In this document: positions 50,872-59,421 of the stretch, one piece after another
How positions within the stretch are numbered: position 1 is the first letter of the stretch
How the letters are laid out: each line of letters starts with the position of its first letter
From: Hoeflea_A sp963921345
GTDB taxonomy: Bacteria > Pseudomonadota > Alphaproteobacteria > Rhizobiales > Rhizobiaceae
Assembly (NCBI GenBank): GCA_963921345.3
Contig: CAWUFE020000001.1
Span: 372,001 to 436,000, forward strand
Reading direction: 5' to 3'
Length of the DNA: 64,000 bases
Position numbers and translations under genes: made by a program
Notes under the pieces: generated by a model
Database searches by the model: none
Told to the model about the DNA's origin: nothing
The model's input: only the letters and a program-made list of their open reading frames with translations

Positions 50872-51966
50872 TCACGTCCTTTGATGGGATGCCGTTGGCA
50901 CGGCAATATTGTCGGAATCGATTGCCTGATGGCGCCAAAACAGAGGAAAACCCGGATCGAAAACGGTGATCCGATCGCTGCCGGCGGCAATGCTTTGCGG
51001 CAGCTCGATCGGTTCGGTCCCCTTGAACAGCCGGATTCTGTCCTCGTTGGGTTCCATGCCGTAGAAAATCGGGCCGTTGAGGGAGGCGAAGCGCTCCAAC
51101 CGGTCCAGGGCGTTTTCCTGTTCGAAGACGTGAGCCAGACAGCCGATCGTATTGATCGAGGTGAACATGCCGGCACAACCGCAGGCGCTTAGCTTGGCGG
51201 TATCGGGATGGGGAGCCGAATCGGTTCCGAGAAAGAAGCGACGGTGACCGGATGTCGCTGCCGATCGCAGGGCGAGACGATGTCTCTCCCGTTTGGCGAC
51301 CGGCAGGCAATAATAGTGAGGTCGGATCCCACCGGCCAGATAGGCGTTTCGGTTGATGATCAGATGATGGGTGGTGATGGTCGCCGCCGTGCGATCCGAC
51401 GCGGATTTCACATAGTCGACACCGTCCTGCGTGGTGACGTGCTCCATCACGATGCGAAGGGCCGGGAAGCGGACGCGGATCGGCTCCAGAACCCGGTCGA
51501 TGAACGCCGCCTCGCGGTCGAATATGTCGATCCCGGGGTCGGTCACTTCGCCATGCACCAGCAGCGGCAGATCGATTTCGGCCATGCGCTCCAGCACCGG
51601 ATAGACCGCTTCGATGCGGCGAACGCCGCTTTCGGAATTCGTCGTGGCTCCGGCCGGATAGAGTTTGACCGCCTTGACCAGGCCTTCCCGCACGCCCGCT
51701 TCGACATCGTCGGGTTCGGTATTCTCGGTCAGGTAGAGGGTCATCAGCGGCTCGAAGCGGCTGCCGTTGGGGAGAGCCGCCAGAATGCGCTGCCGGTAAG
51801 CGGCCGCGTCGTATCGGGTGACGACCGGCGGAACCAGGTTCGGCATCACGATGGCGCGGGCAAAGTTCGTACTGGAGTGTTCGACGACGGCGCGCAGGAT
51901 TTCATCGTCCCGAAGGTGCAAATGCCAGTCATCCGGCCTGCGTATCACCAGATCCGTCGTGCTCAT
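50872..51966 (-). CDS. pyrC: Dihydroorotase (class II, PyrC type)
   Basis: The 364-residue zinc enzyme reversibly converts dihydroorotate and N-carbamoyl-L-aspartate. All key residues can be seen: DDWHLHLRD with the HxH pair, the carbamylated lysine in AVKLYPAGATTNS, LLVHGEVTD, MEHVTTQDG and the catalytic aspartate in FLGTDSAPH. The gene overlaps the carbamoylase by four bases (ATGA). A start in the same operon as a carbamoylase that uses its ring-opened product is the opposite of the biosynthetic setting. Confidence 0.92.
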   Translation of the reverse strand: MSTTDLVIRRPDDWHLHLRDDEILRAVVEHSSTNFARAIVMPNLVPPVVTRYDAAAYRQRILAALPNGSRFEPLMTLYLTENTEPDDVEAGVREGLVKAVKLYPAGATTNSESGVRRIEAVYPVLERMAEIDLPLLVHGEVTDPGIDIFDREAAFIDRVLEPIRVRFPALRIVMEHVTTQDGVDYVKSASDRTAATITTHHLIINRNAYLAGGIRPHYYCLPVAKRERHRLALRSAATSGHRRFFLGTDSAPHPDTAKLSACGCAGMFTSINTIGCLAHVFEQENALDRLERFASLNGPIFYGMEPNEDRIRLFKGTEPIELPQSIAAGSDRITVFDPGFPLFWRHQAIDSDNIAVPTASHQRT

Positions 51967-53252
51967 CTGGAACGCCCGATCAGATATTCGAAGATAATGT
52001 CGGTGCCGTGGATGAAGTCGCCGATATCCATCGCCTCGTGCGGATTGTGCGATCCGTTTCGATTGCGGACAAAAATCATCCCGGTGGGGATGCCGGCATT
52101 GGCGAAAACGGCGGCGTCATGACCCCCGCCGGAGGGCATGACAAACGGCTCCAGGCCCAAACTCTCCATTGCCCGTTTCATCGCAACGAGAATGGTGCCG
52201 TCGCACAGGGCCGGCGGCGTATGAATTTCCTCGTCGAAATCGAACCGGACCTTTCGGGTGCGTTCGACGGTTGCGATCTCCTGCAAAACCAGCGCGCGCA
52301 TCCCGTCGAGGGCCTGGGCGCTCTGGCTTCGGACATCGAGGCTGAAATCGACAAGGTCGGGTATCCGCGACATTGCGTGTTTTTCGACATCGGTTGCGAC
52401 CGTTCCGCAGGTCAGCACCAGATCTTCGCCCTTTTGCAGAATCGTCAGCCAGCTGTCGTCCAGGCGCGACAACAGGTCTGCCATGGCCAAGACCGGATCC
52501 TTGCGGTAGGCGCGCGGGACGGCGCCGGAGTGGCCGGCTTCGCCGATGCAGCGGATTTTCCTGTGCCGGATGTTTCCCCGTATCCCGGAGACTGCCGCCG
52601 CCGGCAGTTTCTTTTCGATCAGCAGGGGGCCTTGCTCGATGTGGAGTTCCAGGTATCCGACGATGGATTTCGGGTCCATCAGCGGCTGTTGCGCCCGAAC
52701 GCGGGCCGTATCGACGCCGACTGCCCCCATATGGTGCTCGAGGCTCTTCCCGTCGCCCTTGTGGGTGGCGTCGAGCTCGTTGCCCTGCAGCTTGCCGAGA
52801 AGCGACTTCGAAGCGATGTAGCAGGGACCGAACCAGGCGCTTTCCTCGCCGCGCAATGCGATCACCTTGACCGGCAATGCAAATACTGATTTTTCGCGAA
52901 CCGCCCGAACCAGGCAGACAACTCCCGCTATCACGCCCGCCAGGCCGTCATAATTCCCGCCTCTCGGAACGCTGTCGACATGAGAGCCGACCAGCATGAA
53001 ACGATCGGCATCGGCATCCTGCGGCAGAGAAATCACCAGGTTGCGACCCGCGTCGTAGCGAGCGGCCAGGCCCTGGCTCAGAGCAAAGCTCTCCAGATGG
53101 GCCAGCGTTCCGGTTTCGACGTCCGAATAGGCGGGTCGGCTGACCCCTTCCGTGTCGGCCGACAGCAATGCGATGTCGGCGAACAGGTCCGCGGCGACAG
53201 TTTCGACGCCGCTTTGCGAACCATGGGGGCCTTGTACCGTCGCGGAGGTCAC
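51963..53252 (-). CDS. Zn-dependent N-carbamoyl-amino-acid amidohydrolase, likely N-carbamoylaspartate-specific
   Basis: The 429-residue protein belongs to the M20-like family of L-carbamoylases, beta-ureidopropionases and allantoate amidohydrolases. It has GSHVDSVPRGGNYDGLAGV, the RGEESAWFG pair of glutamates, ELHIEQGP and GGGHDAAVFA, the usual metal-binding set. Such enzymes split a carbamoyl group into CO2 and ammonia. Between PyrD and PyrC genes its likely substrate is N-carbamoyl-L-aspartate (ureidosuccinate), giving aspartate. The GTG start at 53252 overlaps the pyrD stop, and the gene ends overlapping pyrC. Specificity is inferred from context. Confidence 0.87.
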   Translation of the reverse strand: MTSATVQGPHGSQSGVETVAADLFADIALLSADTEGVSRPAYSDVETGTLAHLESFALSQGLAARYDAGRNLVISLPQDADADRFMLVGSHVDSVPRGGNYDGLAGVIAGVVCLVRAVREKSVFALPVKVIALRGEESAWFGPCYIASKSLLGKLQGNELDATHKGDGKSLEHHMGAVGVDTARVRAQQPLMDPKSIVGYLELHIEQGPLLIEKKLPAAAVSGIRGNIRHRKIRCIGEAGHSGAVPRAYRKDPVLAMADLLSRLDDSWLTILQKGEDLVLTCGTVATDVEKHAMSRIPDLVDFSLDVRSQSAQALDGMRALVLQEIATVERTRKVRFDFDEEIHTPPALCDGTILVAMKRAMESLGLEPFVMPSGGGHDAAVFANAGIPTGMIFVRNRNGSHNPHEAMDIGDFIHGTDIIFEYLIGRSR

Positions 53253-54193
53253 GGCGCCGCTTCCATGAAAACCACGCCGTCGGCGGCTTCCTCGTCGCGC
53301 ACGGTTCCCACCAGGTCGCGAACGCCGGAAAGACCCTCCGCTTCCAGATAGTCCGACAGGCCGGCGATCAGATGCACCATCGCCCGCGGACTGATGAATG
53401 TCGCGGTACCGACCTGCACCGCGGTAGCGCCTGCGATCAGATATTCGACGATGTCGTCGACGGTGGTTATTCCGCCGCACCCGATGATCGGAATGTCGAC
53501 CGATTTCGCGCACTGATAGGCCATCCTCAGCGCGATCGGCTTGAGTGCCGGACCGGAAAGGCCGCCCATCAGATTGCCGAGCTTCGGTTTCTTCGACCGG
53601 ATATCGATGGCCATCGCGAGAAGCGTGTTGGAGACGACCAGCGCATCCGCGCCGCACTCTTCCGCGGCCTTGGCGACTTCGGTCGTTTCACCCGTGTTGG
53701 GAGTCAGTTTCGCCCAAAGCGGCAGGTGCGTGGCATCGCGGAGCTTTCGCATGACCTTTTCGGTCGTCGACGGCCGGATCGCGAAGGCCTTGCCGTCCTC
53801 CTCGATATTCGGACAGGAGATGTTGACCTCGATGGCGCTGACGCCGGGAACGGAGACTTCCTCGCACAGCCGCGCGAACTGGTCGGCGCTTCCGGCCGAA
53901 ATGCTGACGACGAGCGGAGCCTGGTAGGCCGCATAGAACGGAATGACGTTTTCCCTGAAGGCATCGACGCCCTTGCTCGGAATACCGATCGAGTTGAGCA
54001 TCGATCCGCGCACTTCGCAGACGCGGGGCGTCGGGTTTCCGCCGCGCTTTTCGCGGGTGATCGTCTTGGTCACATGGGCGCCGAGAACGTCGAGATCGAA
54101 GACTTTCGCCAGGTCCTCGGAAAACGTGCCGGACGCCGGCATGATCGGGTTCTTCAGCGTCAGCGAGCCGATCTTTGTCGCGAGATCTACCAT
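53249..54193 (-). CDS. pyrD: Dihydroorotate dehydrogenase, catalytic subunit (class 1B)
   Basis: The 314-residue flavoprotein interconverts dihydroorotate and orotate. EVNISCPNIEEDGK carries the catalytic cysteine of class 1 enzymes, and GGLSGPALKPIALRMAYQ and GCGGITTVDDIVEYLIAGA bind FMN. With PyrK it forms the NAD-linked class 1B enzyme, which can also reduce orotate. Alphaproteobacteria normally use the membrane-bound class 2 enzyme, so this copy is unusual. I chose the ATG at 54193 because the family consensus (MVDLATKIGSLTLKNPIM) begins there; it overlaps pyrK by seven bases. Confidence 0.92.
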   Translation of the reverse strand: MVDLATKIGSLTLKNPIMPASGTFSEDLAKVFDLDVLGAHVTKTITREKRGGNPTPRVCEVRGSMLNSIGIPSKGVDAFRENVIPFYAAYQAPLVVSISAGSADQFARLCEEVSVPGVSAIEVNISCPNIEEDGKAFAIRPSTTEKVMRKLRDATHLPLWAKLTPNTGETTEVAKAAEECGADALVVSNTLLAMAIDIRSKKPKLGNLMGGLSGPALKPIALRMAYQCAKSVDIPIIGCGGITTVDDIVEYLIAGATAVQVGTATFISPRAMVHLIAGLSDYLEAEGLSGVRDLVGTVRDEEAADGVVFMEAAP

Positions 54194-55032
54194 CCCATCG
54201 TCTCCTGGAGATCGAAAACCGGGCCTTCGCGGCAAACCCGCTCGTGGACGATCTCGCCCTGCCTGCGGAAGGAGCGAACGCAGCACTGGCACATGCCGAT
54301 GCCGCAGGCCATTTGCTGTTCCAGCGCGATCTCGCCGGGTATGCCGTGCTTCAGGCCGATCGCCTGGAGAAGCTTGAGCAGCCGATTGGAGCCGCAGGTG
54401 TAGAAGGCGTCGACGCCTTCGGTCCGGATTCGCTCCTCGATCAGCTCGCGAAGGTTGTCGACATCGGACGTCCTTTCGCTGTCGGTCACGGTGATGACGT
54501 TGGCGCCAAGCGAGCGAAAGTGATCGATGGACATGAGGACGTCGGGCGAGCGGGCGCTGCAGATCGCGGTGAGGCGGCGTCCCAAGCGCTGCGCTTCCTG
54601 GGCGAGCGGCGCCAGGGTCGCCAGACCGACGCCGCGCGCCACCAGCAGAAGGTTGTGCCAGTCGGGCCTGATGCTGAACCCGCGGCCCAACGGTCCCAGA
54701 ACGTCGAAGCCGTCGCCTGCACCCAACCGGGCGATTGCCGCCGTTCCCTCACCGGCGACCTTGTAGAGAAAGTGCAGTTCCCCGCGCTCCGGGTAATAGC
54801 CGTAGATGCTCATGGGTCGGCGCAGATAGGGCTGCAGGCCATGATGAACGGGACACAGAAGATGGAAGAACTGGCCTGGCTCGCAATCCAGGACATGATG
54901 CGGCGCGTCGAGGACGAGCAACCTGTATTCCCCATTCACCGTCGTGTTGCTCTTGACCGCGCATCGGGCTTCGAAGATCCGAGCCCCTTCAAATGCCGGA
55001 TCGGCCAGGTTTTCCTGGATCGCAAGTGACAT
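54187..55032 (-). CDS. pyrK: Dihydroorotate dehydrogenase electron-transfer subunit
   Basis: The 281-residue subunit passes electrons between NAD(H) and PyrD through FAD and a 2Fe-2S cluster. It has the FAD motif RRPMSIYG, the VARGVGLATLAPLA NAD-binding loop and the cluster cysteines in ACGIGMCQCC with a further C in HERVC. The gene starts 11 bases after the TRAP permease gene and overlaps pyrD. I chose the ATG at 55032, since the frame continues upstream inside the permease gene. It allows a reversible, NADH-dependent orotate reduction. Confidence 0.92.
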   Translation of the reverse strand: MSLAIQENLADPAFEGARIFEARCAVKSNTTVNGEYRLLVLDAPHHVLDCEPGQFFHLLCPVHHGLQPYLRRPMSIYGYYPERGELHFLYKVAGEGTAAIARLGAGDGFDVLGPLGRGFSIRPDWHNLLLVARGVGLATLAPLAQEAQRLGRRLTAICSARSPDVLMSIDHFRSLGANVITVTDSERTSDVDNLRELIEERIRTEGVDAFYTCGSNRLLKLLQAIGLKHGIPGEIALEQQMACGIGMCQCCVRSFRRQGEIVHERVCREGPVFDLQETMGW

Positions 55033-55043
55033 TGGCCTGCTCC

Positions 55044-56324
55044 TTATCCGAAAAAGAGGTTGGGGATGAACAGCGAGATACCCGGCACGTAGGTGACGAT
55101 CAGCAGGACGGCGATATTGGCGACAACGAACGGCCAGACGCCGCTGATGATGGTCATGACCGGCTTGTCGAGGGTCGACGAGGCGACGAAGATGTCGAGC
55201 CCGAAGGGCGGCGTGATCATGCCGAGACTGATGTTCAGCGTGACGATCATGCCGAAATGGATCGGGTCCACTCCGAGAGACGTCGCCACCGGAAACAGCG
55301 GAGGCACGAGGATGAGAAGCGCGGAATTCGGATCGATGAACATGCCGGCGATCAGGAAACAGACGTTGACGACCAGAAGGAAGGTGATGGGTCCGGCGTC
55401 GATCGCCGTCAGGAACTCGCTGATGTGGGTGGGGACCTGCGCAAGGGTGACGAAGAAAGACAGGACGCCGCCCATTGCCAGCAGGATGAAGATGATGGCG
55501 GTGGAAATCGCCGCCCGCTCGGTGATATCGACGAGCTGGGCGAAGGAGAGTTCGCGAAAGACCACCATTTCGACGAAGATCGCGTAAACGACGCTGACGG
55601 CGGCCGCTTCCGTCGGCGTGAAGAAACCCGAATATATGCCCCCGAGGATGATCAGCGGCATGCCGAGCGCCCAGACCGCGGCCCTCAGGGCTTCCAGTTT
55701 CTGCCTGGCGGTGGTCCGCTCCGACGGCTTGATCCCGCTTCTTCTGGCTTCCCAGATGACCAGGGCGGCAAAGGCCAGGCCCAGAACCAGTCCGACCGCC
55801 AGTCCGCCGGCGAACAGCCGGGCGATCGAAGACCCCGTCATCCACCCGTAGATGATGAACGTGATCGACGGCGGGATCAGCAGCGCCGTTTCGGCGCTGG
55901 CCACCAGCAGGCCGAGGCTGAAGCGGTCGGAAAAGCCGCTGGCGCGCATCTCCGGATAGACCATGCGACCCATGGCCGCCACCGTCGCCGGCGCCGAACC
56001 GGAGACCGAGCCGAAGGCCATCGATCCGCCGATGACCGTGTGTCCCATTCCGCCGGCGGTGTGGCCGATCAGCGCCCGGACAAGGCCGGTCAGCCGCTTG
56101 GCGATCTGTCCCGAGCCCATCAGCTGGGCGGCCAGAATGAAAAACGGGATCGCCAGCAGCGTCGTGTGATCGATCCCGCCCAGGGTTTTCTGGATGAAGG
56201 CCAGATTCGGCATGCTGCCGTAGAAGATCGTCTTGGTGGCGAGCGCAGGAATTCCCAGTACCAGGAACATCTCGAAGCCCAGCACCAGCAGGAACAGGGC
56301 GAGGGCGATGACGAGAAACAGCAT
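55044..56324 (-). CDS. TRAP transporter large permease (DctM family), pyr-like operon
   Basis: The 426-residue membrane protein has the DctM pattern, with MGHTVIGGSMAFGSVSGSAPATVAAMGRM near residue 97 and LIPPSITFIIYGWMTG near 150. It is the sodium-driven channel of a transporter whose operon continues with pyrK. Its start overlaps the DctQ stop by one base. Confidence 0.92.
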   Translation of the reverse strand: MLFLVIALALFLLVLGFEMFLVLGIPALATKTIFYGSMPNLAFIQKTLGGIDHTTLLAIPFFILAAQLMGSGQIAKRLTGLVRALIGHTAGGMGHTVIGGSMAFGSVSGSAPATVAAMGRMVYPEMRASGFSDRFSLGLLVASAETALLIPPSITFIIYGWMTGSSIARLFAGGLAVGLVLGLAFAALVIWEARRSGIKPSERTTARQKLEALRAAVWALGMPLIILGGIYSGFFTPTEAAAVSVVYAIFVEMVVFRELSFAQLVDITERAAISTAIIFILLAMGGVLSFFVTLAQVPTHISEFLTAIDAGPITFLLVVNVCFLIAGMFIDPNSALLILVPPLFPVATSLGVDPIHFGMIVTLNISLGMITPPFGLDIFVASSTLDKPVMTIISGVWPFVVANIAVLLIVTYVPGISLFIPNLFFG

Positions 56325-56845
56325 CAGACCTGCTCCTTCCCGGATTTCTCCGCCTGGTGGCCGCCCGCGCCGAAGCGGTCGATCACGCCGAAGAAGCTCA
56401 GCGCGTAGCGGAGTGCGAGAAGAGCGAAGCCGATGACCGGCGCGGCGTAGATCCAGCCCATCGGAATATCGAGGGTGGGGCTGCGCTGTCCCGTCCGCAG
56501 GACGAAGACGATCAGGTTCCAGCCCAGATAGGCCATGTAGGATGCAAACAGGAAACCGGTGATGTCGATCAGTTTCAGGACTGGTATGCGGTAGCGGTCG
56601 GGCATCATGTCGCGGACGGTGTCGATGCCGACATGGCGACCGCGCTCAAGAGCAATGCCCAGGGCGACGAACACCAGGAAGATGTTCATCAGCCGCACGG
56701 CTTCCTCGATCCAGGCAAACTGACTGGCGAGCGTGCCGCCGATTTCGCGGGTCACGACGTTCAGGAAGAACAGCGCCACCATTGCGAGGAAAACCGTGAC
56801 GAGAAAGACCCGCTCGAAACGCCTTAAGAGTGACAATGCAGCCAT
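56324..56845 (-). CDS. TRAP transporter small permease (DctQ family), pyr-like operon
   Basis: The 173-residue protein has four hydrophobic helices and the family pattern SQFAWIEEAVRLMNIFLVFVALGIAL and GRHVGIDTV. I chose the ATG at 56845 because GGAG lies seven bases before it; an ATG at 56866 is possible. It works with the DctM protein encoded next. Confidence 0.88.
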   Translation of the reverse strand: MAALSLLRRFERVFLVTVFLAMVALFFLNVVTREIGGTLASQFAWIEEAVRLMNIFLVFVALGIALERGRHVGIDTVRDMMPDRYRIPVLKLIDITGFLFASYMAYLGWNLIVFVLRTGQRSPTLDIPMGWIYAAPVIGFALLALRYALSFFGVIDRFGAGGHQAEKSGKEQV

Positions 56846-56932
56846 AGCGCCGCTCCGCCCTTGCATGAAGTAGTGAAGAAATGAACGGCGGCGGCGAGTG
56901 GGTCGCCGCCGCGAAACGAACGACGAAGCCGG

Positions 56933-57961
56933 TCAGTTCTGCTTCGAATATTCCTGTTCGTAGAGCCCGATCAGGTCCTCGCCGGATTGGCCGGCCCGCT
57001 CGACATAGGCGGCACGCGCCTTGTCATACATCTTCGAGCGAAGCTCCTGCTTTTCCTCCGGCGAAGCAACACGAACGTTGATGCCGCTTTCCTTGATCGT
57101 GTCGAGCGCGGCCGTGACGGCTTTCGCCTTGTGGGCGCGAAGATCGGGAATGACTTCCTTGAAGGCTGAGTTGATGACCTCCTGGTACTCGGGCGGCAGG
57201 CTCTGCCACCAGATCGGATTGAAGAGGACCACGTCCTCCATCGCCCCGTGTTCGGAGATGACGAGATAATTCTGCACCTCGTGGAACTTCATGCGCTGGA
57301 TCGTGTCGAGGGGGTTTTCCTGGCCGTCGACAACGCCGGTCTGCAGCGAGGTGTAGAGCTCGCCGAAGGGCAAGGCGATTGCCGAGGCTCCGAGGGCGTC
57401 GAACTGCTCGATGAGGATTTTCGAATCCATCACCCGGAATTTCTGGCCGTCGAAGGAGCCGACGTCGTCCAGCGGCTTGCTTGACGTGAAGTTCTTGCGG
57501 CCGTTGGGCCACAGCGCCACGCCGACGACGCCCTTCGGGGTGAACGATTCGAGCAGCGCCTTTCCGAAGGGGCCCTCGCGCAGCTTCTGGGCCGCGTCTT
57601 CGTCCGCCGGAAGCAGGAAGGGAATGTCCAGCACCGACACGGTCGGATTGAAGCCGCCGAGGAAGGCCGCCGGGGACACGGTGGCTTCGATCACGCCCAG
57701 CTGAACCCCTTCGGTCATAACCCGCTGATTGCCCAGCTGTGCCTGCGGGAATATCTGAAATTCGACTGCGCCGTCGGTCCTTTCGGCGACGATGTCGGCG
57801 ACCTTTTCAAGATGGACGTGACGGGACTGTTGCGGCGACTCCAGATGGCCGATCTTGGCGGTGAATTCGGCGGCAACAGCCGTGTCAAACGGAAACGCCA
57901 GCACGGTCGCAACCGCGCCTGCCGCAAAAAGACCTGTTAAAACACCGGGTCGAGTTTTCAT
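56933..57961 (-). CDS. TRAP transporter solute-binding protein (DctP family), pyr-like operon
   Basis: The 342-residue periplasmic protein has a signal peptide (MKTRPGVLTGLFAAGAVATV, cleavage near VAAEF) and the DctP core: GAVEFQIFPQAQLGNQRVMTEGVQLG, KFRVMDSKILIEQFDALGA and ELYTSLQTGVVDGQENPL. The arginine in KFRVMD is where carboxylate-binding DctP proteins contact the ligand. It is the first gene of an operon that continues through pyrK, pyrD, the carbamoylase, pyrC, pyrE and aspA. Orotate, dihydroorotate and carbamoylaspartate are all carboxylates and fit this family. Confidence 0.9.
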   Translation of the reverse strand: MKTRPGVLTGLFAAGAVATVLAFPFDTAVAAEFTAKIGHLESPQQSRHVHLEKVADIVAERTDGAVEFQIFPQAQLGNQRVMTEGVQLGVIEATVSPAAFLGGFNPTVSVLDIPFLLPADEDAAQKLREGPFGKALLESFTPKGVVGVALWPNGRKNFTSSKPLDDVGSFDGQKFRVMDSKILIEQFDALGASAIALPFGELYTSLQTGVVDGQENPLDTIQRMKFHEVQNYLVISEHGAMEDVVLFNPIWWQSLPPEYQEVINSAFKEVIPDLRAHKAKAVTAALDTIKESGINVRVASPEEKQELRSKMYDKARAAYVERAGQSGEDLIGLYEQEYSKQN

Positions 57962-58032
57962 TCCATCCTCCCTGGTTGACAATGCGATGTTCGGCGCAGG
58001 GTAACCGGCCATTGTCGCATTGTCAAGATAAA

Positions 58033-58066
58033 TCTCATTTTTGAGAATATATATCGAAGATTCGAT
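58033..58066. promoter_or_regulatory. Two inverted repeats in the divergent region of the pyr-like operon
   Basis: TCTCA-TTTT-TGAGA (58033-58046) and ATCGAA-GA-TTCGAT (58053-58066) are perfect inverted repeats in a short AT-rich gap. They stand 72-105 bases before the TRAP operon and 80-113 bases before the XRE-type regulator gene. They are the likely binding sites of that regulator and probably overlap the promoter. Confidence 0.65.
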
Positions 58067-58145
58067 TATTCGCGATTTGTTGTGATTTCGGAGATGGTGT
58101 GCTACGGGATGGAATCATTGCGAAACCCTCACAGGTGCCGGAGTC

Positions 58146-59039
58146 TTGACGGAGCAAGCGATCTCGATCGAAGAAATCGGACAGCGCCTGAAGGCGTTTC
58201 GATTGGGAGCGGGTCTTTCTCCGGAGGAGCTGGCCTTAAGGGCAGGGGTCTCCCGGGCAGCCATCTACCGCTACGAATCCGGGCAGCCGCCGAAGGTGGA
58301 TACGCTCGGCAAGATTGCCGAACTGCTGGACGTGTCGTTGCCCACATTGCTGGGCGTCGGGGTGGAGTACATTTCATCCGCTGTCAGTTTTTTCGAACGC
58401 ATGCGGCAGTTGGAAGAGGATGTCGATCAGATCTGCGTGCTGTTCGGTCCGGTTTCGTTCCTTTTGACCACCGACCTTTACGATCGAACCCTGCCCAGCG
58501 TGTTGCGGGAGAGCATCCCCGACGATGTGGAGGACCGCGATCAGTCGCTGAAGGAGATCGAGACGCTGCTTGGGATATTGGCGGAACGCAAGGCGATGTT
58601 TCGCCGGAGGTCGCCGGGCATAGTCAGCCTGGTTTCCGCCGAGGAGCTCGATCAGTTTCTCCGGCTCGGCTTCATCGGCGCCTACAATCCTCCGGGAGTC
58701 GATCTGCAGGACAGGCGCGAAATCGCGCGGGTCGAAATCGAAAACATCGTCAGCATGCTTCGGTCCCACCCCATCGGCGTCCAGATCGGCATCGTGGTCG
58801 ATTCCATGCCCGGGACCAGTTTTCAGCTTTTCAGGAAGGCCAACAGGACGTCCGTGGCCGTCAGTCCGTTCCGGTTGGGCGTGTTCGCCAATGTGCGCCT
58901 CGGCGTCGCCACGATCAGCGGCGCCGCCGATGCGGTCGAATTGTACGCCTCCATGACCGACCAGCTCTGGCGGCGCAGTCTGAAGGGCGAGCAGGCCGCC
59001 GATTTCATCGAGCGGAATATCCTGCAGAAGGCTCGTTGA
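58146..59039 (+). CDS. XRE-type helix-turn-helix transcriptional regulator
   Basis: The 297-residue regulator has a helix-turn-helix of the Cro/XRE type (residues about 9-66, RLKAFRLGAGLSPEELALRAGVSRAAIYRYESG) and a large C-terminal domain of 210 residues that I do not recognise; it may be a ligand-binding domain. I used the TTG at 58146 because the consensus begins within a few residues of it and no ATG is nearer. It is divergent from the TRAP/pyr-like operon and probably controls it in response to the imported pyrimidine. Confidence 0.82.
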   Translation: MTEQAISIEEIGQRLKAFRLGAGLSPEELALRAGVSRAAIYRYESGQPPKVDTLGKIAELLDVSLPTLLGVGVEYISSAVSFFERMRQLEEDVDQICVLFGPVSFLLTTDLYDRTLPSVLRESIPDDVEDRDQSLKEIETLLGILAERKAMFRRRSPGIVSLVSAEELDQFLRLGFIGAYNPPGVDLQDRREIARVEIENIVSMLRSHPIGVQIGIVVDSMPGTSFQLFRKANRTSVAVSPFRLGVFANVRLGVATISGAADAVELYASMTDQLWRRSLKGEQAADFIERNILQKAR

Positions 59040-59158
59040 GCGTTGACATCGAGAGGAAGTTTCCCGAAGGCGGGCCATCGCCCGTTCCTGGTGACACGCG
59101 GTAATCCCGACAACAGGTTGGGATGTATCGTGTCCTGAAACGAATGCTTCGTTTCGGC

Positions 59159-59354
59159 CTAACAATCCCGGAGGCCATGCGCCGCCCTTTTTGCGGCAAT
59201 CATCGCCTCGGTATCGGCCCGGCCCTTGTCAATCGAAACAAATTCGCCGGTTTGCCGCTCCTTGAGCAAATCGCGAAGCGGCCAGTTCAGCCTTTTCAAT
59301 TTCGGCAAGCGTACTCTGCCGATCCGAAATGGAAACTGAGAATTTGACGGACAT
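59159..59354 (-). pseudogene. Frameshifted ParD-like antitoxin gene
   Basis: From an ATG at 59354, with AAGGGGAGCAG upstream, the frame reads MSVKFSVSISDRQSTLAEIEKAEL, similar to the start of ParD-type antitoxins, then soon meets a stop. The neighbouring frame continues with LRDLLKERQTGEFVSIDKGRA and ends at 59159, the usual C-terminal pattern. A single-base slip near AAAAGGCTGAACTGGC explains the break. No ParE-like toxin gene is visible beside it. The rest of 59040-59421 holds only a small hairpin (GAAACGAA-TGC-TTCGTTTC, 59137-59155). Confidence 0.6.
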
Positions 59355-59421
59355 CGCCACTGCTCCCCTTCAGAACTTGCAGTTTTTATCGACCAGATCC
59401 GTTCCCAGTGAAACAAAGCCC

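Noticed and set aside
54187..55845. A longer PyrK with an N-terminal extension
   Set aside because: The extension is a wrong-frame reading of the DctM gene. The ATG at 55032 gives the normal PyrK length.
51963..57961. A reductive uracil degradation (Pyd) operon
   Set aside because: PydA has a fused N-terminal iron-sulfur domain and PydB is a dihydropyrimidinase of the hydantoinase type. Here PyrD and PyrK are separate subunits, the ring-opening enzyme is PyrC and a PyrE is present.
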